Shown: positions 1 to 60,000 of the stretch, piece by piece
Layout of the letters: each line of letters begins with the position of its first letter
How positions within the stretch are numbered: the first letter of the stretch is position 1
Origin: Owenia fusiformis
Taxonomy: Eukaryota; Annelida; Polychaeta; Sabellida; Oweniidae
Assembly (NCBI GenBank): GCA_903813345.2
Contig: CAIIXF020000011.1
Span: forward strand, 17,717,754 to 17,777,753
Reading direction: 5' to 3'
Length of the DNA stretch: 60,000 bases
Program-made: the position numbers and the translations under genes
Notes under the pieces: generated by a model
Database searches by the model: none
What the model saw: only the letters and a program-made list of their open reading frames with translations
Told to the model about the DNA's origin: nothing

Positions 1-79
1 ATAAAAATTGTTAACATTGAACGTGGTAGAAGCTTAAATAGACTAGTGCTTTAACAAAATGAAGCTCAGTAAAGTTCAA

Positions 80-85
80 TTTATT
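80..85 (-). other. candidate polyadenylation signal of HGD
   Basis: The minus strand reads AATAAA about 185 bases beyond the HGD stop codon. The stretch 1-269 holds no other feature that I can support and is best read as HGD 3' UTR and flank. Assignment rests on position only. Confidence 0.45.
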
Positions 86-269
86 TTTGATGAACAAATG
101 TGACTGTTTTTTATGATTTTTTATTCATATGATATAATACATTTTTATATGGATGTATACCTTGCTATGTACATTGTGCTTGTACATCATCATTCCAACA
201 ATAAGTTAAAATCTGTTCTGCTGATATGAATTTACAAACTGATTTGTAAAACTATTAATATAAAGAATC

Positions 270-7396
<7,127 letters not shown>

Positions 7397-7817
7397 GATA
7401 ATTGAGGTCAAAAATGTCCGTCGCTGAAACTTTTTCAAGACAGGTAAATATTTGGATAGTTTGCACGTATGCATCCCTATGTGGTCTGATCTGCTATATA
7501 GACACGTCGACGAATAATATAAGATCATATACAGTCCCGAATTTTGCACAAAAACCACATACAATGGCAGAAATATCTAAGTAGGTCACGTCCAAAAATT
7601 GTAAAATTATTTGGAGTGGAAACTTCAAAAACATCTGATCTGCTATATAGGGAGATAGGGAGAAAGAAAGATCTTACTCGTAATGTTGTTGAATGTCAAT
7701 ATCATCACTCATTCACATCATCCGTCATTTCAAATCTATTACAGTTAATATCAGATTTAGTATCGTCATATTAGTTTCTTCTACCTGTCTCCTCTGGTTG
7801 AATCATAGTTCAACGCC

Positions 7818-7881
7818 GTTAAACTCAATAACGGCGTTCTTTACTATTAGGAATTTTCTTGGGGCCGTTATTGAGTTTAAC
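7818..7881. repeat. perfect 18-bp inverted repeat
   Basis: GTTAAACTCAATAACGGC (7818-7835) is the exact reverse complement of 7864-7881, with a 28-base loop. 'Tttactatt' recurs beside each arm. It could be a small foldback element or a structured site in the shared promoter region. Confidence 0.85.
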
Positions 7882-8582
7882 CTCTTTACTATTCTTTCCT
7901 TTGATGCAAGTTCTGGATCCATCGAAACCATTTTGCTGGGATAACATGCAATTGATACTTGACAATAATATAAAAACACATAACATCAAGCGATATAACT
8001 CAATATTATTGTGTTAAATGTTCATTTATACTCGTAAAATGAGGCTACACTTACCGATCTCTAGAATGACATTTCCGCATGTCCGTCATTGTGTCTGTTC
8101 GTCCGAGTGTCCCGGATCGTAAAATTAAACTACTAGCGAAACGAAATTGTTGTCAAATAGATTGATAATTATTATCGCGATTACTCGCATTAAAAGATAA
8201 ATTTTGAGGATAACAGGTATCTTTGATTGATTTATACAGCGCGTGTATACACGCAAAATAGTTATTAATTGCAAGCCTACTGTTTGTAAATGCAGTGCCG
8301 CGATGACGGTTAATTTCTGATACGATTTGCAATTTCGATGTTACCGAAACTGACCGACATTTTCGTTATATTCCAAACCTGTCTCCAATATTTTCGTAAT
8401 TATGCATCAATAGGTTCTAAGGGGGATACGGGATGGTGTGTATGTATTCATAAGGTATGTATGCATGCTTGAATCACATTCTTTCTGTAATATTTCCATG
8501 GTTTCAGGGTTTAATTAGTTCCGCTTGTCGAAACCTGCTGAACGATTAAATTAACGCATCAAGGGCAAAATGATCATGGAGG

Positions 8583-8643
8583 TTAGACCTAGCCGGGGCC
8601 ATAAGACATGTCAGATAAGAAACGAGGCCCAGGCTAGGTCTAA
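8583..8643. repeat. 12-bp perfect hairpin
   Basis: TTAGACCTAGCC (8583-8594) pairs with GGCTAGGTCTAA (8632-8643); gggcc/ggccc extends the stem imperfectly. It may be a tiny MITE remnant. Confidence 0.8.
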
Positions 8644-8783
8644 TGTTGTTGGACTAGTTGAATCACACCTCTCGTCAATTTCGAAGATCTGACAATTCAG
8701 TACTTGTAGGCCCCAATGTCGGCTACATCCCTGCTGCTGTACTGCACCACATTCTCAAAACCTAGCCAGCGATCAATGTATAT

Positions 8784-9117
8784 CACTGGCGGATCTGGGG
8801 GGGGGCCAGGGGCCCGGCCCCCCCCCCCCCCTTGGGTGGGCCCAGGAAAAAAAAATTGTGCCCAAAAAAAATTTTGAGCCATAAAAGGCTTTAAGGCCCC
8901 AAATAGTAGGCCTTATAGGTCTTAAATTGGCCTTCTAAGGCCTTGTTTTTTAATTTTAGGCCAAATTTTGAAGAAAATGGGCCTCAAAATTTCAAAATTT
9001 GGGCCCACTTTTGGGTTTTTGGGGCCCAAAATTTTTTTCCGCGGAAGCGCGGCCGTTTTTTTTTCTCAGACCACAAGTTTGGGCCCCCCCCCTTGTTGGT
9101 TCCCAGATCCGCCCCTG
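8784..9117. mobile_element. MITE with 16-bp TIRs and 5-bp TSD (TATAT)
   Basis: The left end CACTGGCGGATCTGGG and the right end (reverse complement CAGGGGCGGATCTGGG) differ at two positions. Both flanks carry TATAT (8779-8783 and 9118-9122). The interior is G/C homopolymer and 'gggcccaaaattt' palindromic sequence without coding capacity. A diverged relative lies at about 59625-59770. Confidence 0.85.
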
Positions 9118-9307
9118 TATATATTCCTGAAGATCAAAAAATCTCAAAAACGAAGATCTATGCAACCTTGCAATAATTCTTGATTTTTCCGGAATAAGAA
9201 GTGATCATCTAAAATCTGGAGATCAAGGTTTGAAATAATACAAATATATACTTGTTAATTCTAGATATTCAGCAGAGGGGTAGATTAGTTGACAACAAAG
9301 ATTCAAG

Positions 9308-52659
<43,352 letters not shown>

Positions 52660-53042
52660 GCATTATGTATTTTAGTAACGAGGCAATCTGATGAATTATA
52701 TTTATATGGTACACTGTGTGAAATGTGTGGATTGTAAATAGGCATATCAAGTATGTTTTTTACTGCTATTCATACTACAACTAGTTGCATACGCACAAAT
52801 ATACAAGTAGTCCAGTCGGCATTAATCCTTCACTTTAGTTTATAATCGAGGTACGCATTATGTTAGCATCAGGATGATAATTTACTGTACATGCTGGAAC
52901 ACATAAAAACACAAATTGCTGACTGATGACTTTAATACACGCTGATATGGTGTATGCTTTTACATGTTTTATGAATTAACCAACAATGATTTGTCTTCAG
53001 TTTTTAGTTCAATGTTTTCTAAATCTTCTAGTGTTAACCCCC

Positions 53043-53613
53043 CTATCACACCAAACTAGTTCTTACCCGTTCTTGCCAGTCCTACGAAAATGTCGTAAAA
53101 CGGGCTCAATCTGGCTGCGGTCGGGATATATGTCTAAAATAATTAGCTACTTCGTTCATAAACAGTCTTCAATACGTCCATCTCATTCGCAGTTCGTTCA
53201 GGTCGCACTACGTCGGTGTGCAACGTAGTAGAGACCGTCCCTTAGTCTAGAAGGTCATCATGACCTGATTACAGAACGGTATGGTCGCCATCGAATTTTG
53301 AATCGATTCAAAATTCTAAAATCACATACCCCGTCCGGGAAAGTCCATGAAGTTCGTAAACAGATCGTAGAACGTTGTATCTACGTTCATTCAGTTCGCA
53401 CACAGTTTAAAACCGATTCGGCAACGTTTTGACGATCACCAGAAAATTTTGAGCATGCTGTAAGTGCTGGAGAACCTACTCGTTCTAGTAGTTTCATGAA
53501 GTTTGTAAACAGATCCCAAACGGTTCTTATTGGGTTCTTAGTACGTCAAATCCGTTCGTGCACAGTTTAAGCCCGTTTTCGAGAATGTAGTGAGAACTAG
53601 TTTGGTGTGATAG
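53043..53613. mobile_element. 571-bp MITE, CTATCACACCAAACTAG ends
   Basis: CTATCACACCAAACTAGTTC at the left is mirrored at the right (GAACTAGTTTGGTGTGATAG). The interior is richer in CG and in 'gttcgt/acgaac' motifs than its surroundings. No target duplication is certain. Confidence 0.85.
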
Positions 53614-56600
53614 TAGGATTACAGAATAAACCTCTAGGAACACCAGGGTCACATAACACAGTCATTATTATTGTTAATGAGTGGAGACAATCAGATATAT
53701 GACTCAGCTTTATTCTGGCATCAGTTAATTTGATGGGACAGCTTGAGCCAAATATGCACCAGTTAATTAGGGCACAGTTGGACCTTCATAGACCACACAT
53801 TGCAAAGCCCCAGGAAGTCCCAACAGACCAAGCCCCATCAAGAATGAACTTGTTCGTTCTTTTCACAGGGCATCATAAGACTTTTGATCATATGACATGT
53901 CAGGTAAATTTTGGGATCAAAATTGCATTGGCAAAGCTTTCTCAACTTTTGATGGCGCTCGATGGGACTCCATTGGGTAAGTGGAATTTTCCCCCATTGG
54001 CGTATATATTTGGCTTCAGGAAGACAGAGTAGAATGAGGAATCTGGTTGATTTACTTGAATGTTGGCTTATACACATTATGTGTATGCAGGTTCCAAATG
54101 TGTCTTGCAAAGACTACCTTAAGACAACATGCAGATGTATGGCTACAAAATAATTATGAGAATTGAATCCAAAGCATGGGAAATGTATGGGTACAAAATA
54201 ATTATGAGAATTGAATCCAAAGCATGGGAAATGATACCCTTTGCATTCGTTTGACTTCACTTATAAAAGAGCTTCGTCATTGGAAGAAAAGTTCATGGTG
54301 CCTTTTTCAATTATATTTTCAATATCCTTAATATATCTCTCGAAGGATCCATGTAGATACTACCAGTAGTTAGGCTAAATTGTTGACACAAACATCTACA
54401 GGGTTCTCACCACATTGAATAGAGACTGGCGGGTCCTTATTATCTAATCTACTAACACTTCGGTCTAATGCAGTGAGTCTCCATTGACAAAGATGTATCA
54501 TATTCAAATGTAAAGAAACTAAAGAAAGCCTAACAAAGAATAGAATCTATACTGTTACTGTTAATGGTGCAATTTGTATCTAGCAAACTGAAGTTGATAT
54601 ATGGTCATGAAGTCAAGAAAAAACAAATTCTTGATCTTAACAGACTTTAGCAAGTTTCAAACTGCTATTTACTGCACCATGAATTATCACAAATGTGATT
54701 GACTTTAATGCTGCAAATACTGTGATACATGAAATTTTCTCTGGTGAGAACCCTGCATATACCACGTCTCGATCATTTGTTCATCATAACTGCTGTGTGT
54801 ACATAGCCAGAAAATATATATAAATATGTTGATCATTCACTCAAATTGATTAATATGTGACAATTGTAAGAAATGTGTGAAGACTGCTTGTATCATATAG
54901 TATGTATGTGATGAAAACATGAAATCCTGTGCTGGGGGCTGATGTGAGAACGTCTGACCCCCTCCCCTCCCCATGGGAGTCAAATCAAACCAATGACCTC
55001 TCGCCATCAGGGTGTTTTGTTGTAAAGGTGTCATAAAAGATGAGGACTCAATTCATCTATGTGAAGTTCTCCAATTCTGGGCAGTGCACCCATGTATGTT
55101 GTTTGACCCAAATGTACTTTGTTTGACCCAAATGAATTAGTACTTCAGATAAGTAAAGATAAATCATCGTGAATAAATATTGTTCAATAATTTTGAGACC
55201 TGACATTATATTCAACATTATACAGTATTTATTGTTAGTGATAATGATTATTCCAATGGAAATAATGTTTATTTAGTTATAAAAGTGAAAACACAGAATG
55301 AAAAATTATTCACGTGTAAAAGCAAAAGGTCAGTATTCTCGATTTATGTCAGGTCGAGGTGTTTTTGAGTATAGTACTTGTTCATATTTTAGTATTATAA
55401 AATGTTTTGTATTTCTCAGGACTTCTAGAGTACTAGGTGCCCTATTTGTATTTTTAAAGTACTAAATGCCCATTTGTATCCCAGAGTATAAGAGGCCTAT
55501 TTTAATTTCAAGGGCACATGAGACCTATTTGTATTTTTAGAGTATTAGATGCCTATTTGTATTTCTAGATTACTCAAAGCTGCCTCTCTGTATTTCTAAA
55601 GTTCACGAGACCAATATGTATTTCTAGAATACAAAATGGCCTATTTATTTTAATATTTAATCTTATGTTTCTTGAGTTTTGAATGTGAGAAACCTTTTTG
55701 GTTAGTTTGGAATATTTAAGGCCTATTTGTATCATTTAGATTGTAGATACTTTGTATGAAATTGTTAATTTAAGAGACCTCGTCTCCTGAATTTAGTGAA
55801 GCATTTTTTGTTTTTAATTTTGATGAATAGTAGGTCTTTTTGTTTCTACTTACACATAGGCTTTGCAGACTTCTTTATTGTTTTTGCACAAGCATGAAAT
55901 GATGCACATGGCATATCATTCTGAACACAGGAAGGAGTGTTAGTGAACACAGAATTGAATATTGATTTGAATACAGATGACATATCACTTTAAGATAAAC
56001 ATGAGATTGTTGCGAATAAGAGATCATAGTATGAACAATTGAACCTGTTCAGAAAATATTCAGTATTGAGATTATTTTACATTTTTATTATGTAATTTTG
56101 TAAAATTAACCCAAGGTTAATATATGAAGTTTTTACTATTTATGTGTCAGCGATTCTGGTGGAATAGATTCACATTTCAATGGATCAGTTCATCACCAGT
56201 CATTAGCATCAGTCATATACACTTAGTATATGTATAGTCTTTCCATTCTTGGGTGCCCAGCTGTTGATGTATGTTATGTACATGTATATGTATATATACA
56301 GGAAAACATCATGCACATGGAACATTGTCTGTGTTATCTTGATGCGGGAACTCTTTGGTCATAAGAGATTATTTGAAGTGAAATGTAACTTGATTGTTTT
56401 GAAAAAAATTTGCATTTAGAGATATCCTTACAGGCATGACAAGTTTTACTGTAATATACACCCAGATCCTGTATTTGTTGTTTATTAGTTGTTTCATTAC
56501 ATCCACTAAGTATATTGTTTGTTCTTTCGTACATGTATATATTTTGTAAATATGTAACGACTCCTGATTGTTAAAGACTTGAACAACTGACTAATGAATG

Positions 56601-56933
56601 CTTTTAGAATGGAATCACTCAAATAAATATAAATTATGAAATATACATAAATAGTTTCTTCAATTTTATTTTCACATTCATGATTAGACTGGACTTGAAG
56701 AGAACAATTGTTTAAAGCAATTAATGATTGGCAGCAATGCCCTCTAGGGGGGCCCTCTAAACTTGTAGCGTAGTACCTGTGTACCTGCAGGTTAAGATCA
56801 AACAAAAAACAATACACCATGTTACTTCAATAAATAATATGACAAGAACTTACCAGAAAAATGAAATATTCTTGACAGTCTTGTATACATGGTAAAGCAT
56901 ATGTTTGTATGGTTTGCCACGAATTCCCCGAGA

Positions 56934-57305
56934 CACTGCGGCGGGCAGATGAAGAAAATCCCCAAAATTTGGGGAAAATAGTTCCCCTTTTCATCATATA
57001 TGTGGTCAATTTTCACACAACTTATAAAATATGTATTCATGAATGTTCCCCAAACATTATTTTGTCAAAATATTTAAAAATTATTGAAATATGAGAAGAA
57101 ATCACCGCGGAAGGAAATCTGAGTAAAAGTTGTGTTGATAATAGTTTACCGCACGTGTTGTTTATTAGTTAATACGAGCAATTCAACCAATGAAATTGTC
57201 TAAATTTTACAATCACGTGACCTGAGCATGGGACTAGAACCAATCACGTCAGTTGTTTATTACGAAGTTACCATGCTTACGGTGAGATACCTGCCCGCCG
57301 CAGTG
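56934..57305. mobile_element. 372-bp MITE with 15-bp perfect TIRs
   Basis: CACTGCGGCGGGCAG (56934-56948) is exactly mirrored at 57291-57305. The interior holds ccccaaaatttgggg, a perfect hairpin. Target duplication is unclear. It lies about 300 bp downstream of MEI4. Confidence 0.8.
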
Positions 57306-57603
57306 ATATATCACTGCACTGGAGTTCGGGTTTGCCAATCAATCCAGATAACTTTTAATTACATGTCCTTTGATCAGAATATTTCATTTTTTAAAAACAA
57401 CTGTTTCAATGCTATACCCAAAGGCATGTTAATTTAAAGTAGCATGTATCAGCATTAATATTCATTTTCTTTATTTCAGTATTATCATGCATGAATTTTA
57501 AGTACTTTTGGTAATGTGACCTTAGAAATAATATTGGACAAACCAGGGCCAAAATGCCTCTTAGATATCTGATTTAGCCTCACTCTGAGAGTTCACATTT
57601 CAT

Positions 57604-59273
57604 TCACTTTTCAGTTTGTTGGAGAAATTCTAACATGTGAATTAACTTCATAATATACATGGTAACCAGGGGATAGTTGTTGGTAAGGTGTAGCATGGCC
57701 TCTTCTAAATGATCAACAATCTGCCTCCGCTCAATAGCAACTAATACTCTCTCCTTGAGGCTAGCCATGCACTCTGCTTGGAGAATCTCCTCCATGCTCC
57801 ATAGCAGATAATATAGATTGTCATGCAACACTGGGTCTAGGCTATGCTTAGTTGATTTTTGCAGTGTAGTAGTAGCTTTAATAACTGCTTTGAGAGTGAC
57901 TTCCAGAATGATGAATTTGAGACTTGAACAAGTTCCCAATGTTACCAGGAGGTGACTCTTTGAATGTTGTTTGTCCATCTGAAAAGTATAATGTGAAAAC
58001 AGAAATTGATTGAAATGCCTCCTATTTTGCTACTTTCAATGTTAAGCATATGTTTTTTAATGTTTTAATGCCGAGGGTGCATCATTAGGTACTAATAGCA
58101 GTGTAACTTAATGTTGGGTGTAAAAAGTATCAAAGGTACTATACTTTGAGTAAACGGTTACTAAGACGATGCATGGGTCTAAATGGTAACTAAGGGACTA
58201 TACTTGGGTGTAAATGGTAACTAAGGGACTCTACTTGGATGTAAATGATAACAAAGGGAAAATGTCACCACTTCAGGTTGTGACATTAAAAAGAAAATAA
58301 TGCCACAAAATAACTTACATTGTTCAAGTCCTCATCTGACATTATTTGGTTGATGAGTGTTGCCACAAGCTCCTCTATATCAGATCTTATGATTTGAAAG
58401 ACTTTCACATTCCCATCACAAAGCAGCCCAAGAGCCTTTGCAGCTTTCTTCATTGCATTTTCCACATGAGTAGACACAATTTTCTCTCGAATAGTTTCTT
58501 TCAAAGCTTCAATAGTAGATTCTGCAGTTTCTTTGATGATCTCTAATGATGTATGATTATTTGTATTGGCGGATATTTGAAGAATTGGTGTCAAACTGTT
58601 GAAGAAATGGGCATGATGTGAGAATTTGTGCTTGAGTTGCTCCAGCTTTGCTGATGTTTGTTCTTCAGAGGAAGAAGGTGGAGTTAAGAATACTTCGTTC
58701 TCATTCTGTTGAGATGCTGGCTGCTCTGAAACAGAATTTAATAATGCATTTTTAAGTTCAAGTCATGATAGGAAATCTCAACTCTCAATATTATAAATCT
58801 TGCAGTATACAATTCCTTTTCTGTTTCTGATTACGTCATAAAAGAAAGCATCGTTATTTGAGCAAAGTATGGCTGAAAGGAGGTGTTTTTGCCACATTGT
58901 TTGAATATTCTATTTGAAAGAAAATAAAAGATTGCCAGTGGGAAATTCAAGGAAATTCAATTATCAGGATTCCATTATCAGGAAAGTTACATAGGCTGAT
59001 AGGCATTAATAAAGAACTTTAGCTCCTGTTCAGTGACTCACCTGCTCCATGTGGAAGAACAGATTGCTCTATGTGTAGTTTCTGCCTCAAGAACAGCACT
59101 TGCTCTTCCAGTTGCTTGTTCTTCTCTAACAACACTGCTGCTGTATTCTGTGTATATGCTGAGCAGAGCGAGGCACAATATTGTGCACCTGTTAGTCCAT
59201 CAGGTTTACTTCTGATGATTGCTGTTGCTAAGGCAATTTTCGTTGTCAAGATATACTGGCCAATTGCTTCCAT
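57604..59273 (-). CDS. MEI4: meiotic double-strand break formation protein MEI4 homologue (3 exons)
   Basis: MEI4 acts with REC114 and IHO1 on meiotic chromosome axes to permit SPO11-dependent breaks. Exons in transcript order are 59042-59273, 58319-58725 and 57604-57978: 1014 nt, 337 residues plus TGA, somewhat shorter than mammalian MEI4 (about 385). Junctions are GCAG|GTGAGT, TTTCAG|AGCAG, AAT|GTAAGT and TTTTCAG|ATGG, all in phase. The N-terminus carries YILTTKIALATAIIRSKP, which matches the conserved start of MEI4 (W/Y-L-x-T-S-K-L-A-L-A-x-A-I-I-R-S-K-P). It is followed by a heptad-like QLEEQVLFLRQKLHIE and an all-helical C-terminal part without other motifs. The start chosen is MEAIGQ, directly after an acceptor-like TTTCAG, so a 5' UTR exon probably lies upstream. 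Identification rests mainly on the N-terminal motif. Confidence 0.87.
58261..58287. repeat. hairpin AATGTCACCA / TTGTGACATT
   Basis: A near-perfect stem (9 of 10) in MEI4 intron 2. It resembles the 3731-3757 hairpin and the terminus of the 28674-32381 element. The preceding 58130-58255 carries three units of 'actaagggactatacttgggtgtaaatggta'. Confidence 0.6.
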
Positions 59274-59619
59274 TTCTGAAATGACTAAAAAGCCAATGCA
59301 AATCATAATTTGTTTCTAGTCTTAAACATTAGGTTTCATTGTCCCTTTCATTATTCAGGTTACAAATCTTGCTTTTCTCTCAAAACCAAGTGTATAAAAT
59401 TATATCTCTGGACCTAAAACAAGAGGGTATTACATAACATATCTAGCCTTTTCCTTGAAATTGCACTTCTTGTACCAATATCTGAACTGGCTCAAATTAA
59501 AAGAAAATCTGAATATACAAACTTAGAGGAATTGAAAGTTAATGTTAGATTTTGCCAATCTCCAAAAAGGCATTATAGGCCAAGCTTTAAGAATACAATA
59601 AATTTAACTTTAAAGAACA

Positions 59620-60000
59620 ACATGCCCCCTCCCCACCCTCTTGGGTGGGCCGAGAAAAAAATTAGTAGAGCCTTTTTGGGCATTTTACCAATTTTCAAAA
59701 AATGGGCCTTGAATTTTCAAAATTTGGGTTTTTGGATATCGGGGCCCAAAAAAATTTTCTGAGTAAGCACGGACATTCTTTTATCTGACTTAAAATGTGG
59801 ACTCCCCTTGGTAGCGTCTGGACCTGCTGGGGTGATAGTGGTAAACTTGGTCAATCAAAAAAGTGGCTACTTAGGTCCAAAGCCTTCTCTTTATTCTGTA
59901 AACTAGAGACTCGAGTAGCCAGCTTTTACCAGGAGGGGGAGCTTTTTCCAGGGGGGGGGGGGGGGGGCTTTTTCACAATTTTGGCTAAAAATCATGCAAA
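59620..60000. mobile_element. degenerate MITE copies at window end
   Basis: 59625-59770 resembles the element at 8784-9117: 'ttgggtgggcc', 'aatgggcct', 'tttcaaaatttggg', 'ggggcccaaaa'. From about 59950 the sequence (ggggggctttttcac, 'aaaatcatgcaaa') resembles the 37909-38101 family and is cut off by the window edge. 59274-59620 shows no further feature beyond probable MEI4 5' UTR or intron. Confidence 0.5.

Larger units (their letters stand above)
7397..9307. promoter_or_regulatory. divergent intergenic region between HGD (-) and ASK (+)
   Basis: The two genes are transcribed away from each other, so both promoters should lie in this 1.9-kb stretch. It holds a perfect 18-bp inverted repeat, a 12-bp hairpin and a MITE (listed separately). 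A possible HGD 5' leader exon lies on the minus strand ending at about 8056, where a strong donor (GTAAGTG) follows CTAGAGATCG. An acceptor-like TTCTAG at 9259-9264 suggests that the ASK 5' UTR is spliced. I see no convincing TATA box, and the transcription starts are unknown. Confidence 0.45.
52660..57603. other. convergent intergenic region ASK / MEI4
   Basis: ASK 3' UTR must begin here. AATAAA occurs at about 53624 and 55173, but the functional site is unknown. A 49-bp phrase ending 'gaatccaaagcatgggaaatg' is tandemly doubled at 54135-54232, and 'tatttgtatttctaga' phrases repeat irregularly at 55420-55760. An AATAAA on the minus strand (57470-57475) is a candidate MEI4 polyadenylation signal. 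I see no further gene; the open frames at 53730-54153 have no family resemblance. Confidence 0.55.

Noticed and set aside
52660-54153. Plus-strand frames of 63-100 codons after the ASK stop
   Set aside because: No homology; one overlaps the MITE at 53043-53613 and the others lie in non-conserved flank.

Overview
This is a eukaryotic (metazoan) nuclear window. It has low GC, long introns with consensus GT...AG borders, abundant short transposons, and three protein-coding genes whose exons can be read and joined in frame. Pearl/HINE-like repeats, (CCGT)n runs and frequent ACATGTA-type motifs suggest a marine lophotrochozoan, most likely a bivalve or other mollusc. That taxon call is inference.

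Layout. (1) 270-7396, minus strand: homogentisate 1,2-dioxygenase (HGD), complete in 10 exons, 445 codons plus stop. (2) 7397-9307: a divergent intergenic region that probably holds both promoters. (3) 9308-52659, plus strand: a complete apoptosis signal-regulating kinase (ASK family; MAP3K5/6/15 relative). Its 36 coding exons total 4065 nt, giving 1354 residues: thioredoxin-binding domain, TPR and PH-like regulatory region, Ser/Thr kinase domain, phospho-serine linker, coiled coil and SAM-like C-terminus. (4) 57604-59273, minus strand: MEI4, a meiotic double-strand-break factor, in 3 exons (337 aa), convergent with the ASK gene. The genes share no obvious pathway: tyrosine catabolism, stress MAPK signalling, meiotic recombination.

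Most of the window is intron and intergenic DNA full of non-autonomous transposons. They include CAGG-ended MITEs with 5-6 bp target duplications, a Harbinger-type MITE (TTA), a piggyBac-type MITE (TTAA), TA-flanked MITEs with CAGTAAAACCTG ends, a decayed mariner-like element, foldback elements and pearl/HINE-like elements with internal tandem arrays. Many minisatellites are also present.

The most unusual signal is that tandem duplication in the ASK gene repeatedly falls on exon-intron junctions. The donors of exons 5, 14, 31 and 32, the acceptors of exons 17 and 20, and most of exon 18 each occur in local tandem copies. At exon 14 the copies are 21-bp, reading-frame-neutral units that would add seven residues per step just before the kinase domain. 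Intron 22 also carries a 3.7-kb element with about two dozen units packed with AGGTCA/TGACCT nuclear-receptor-type half-sites, itself inside a larger foldback element.
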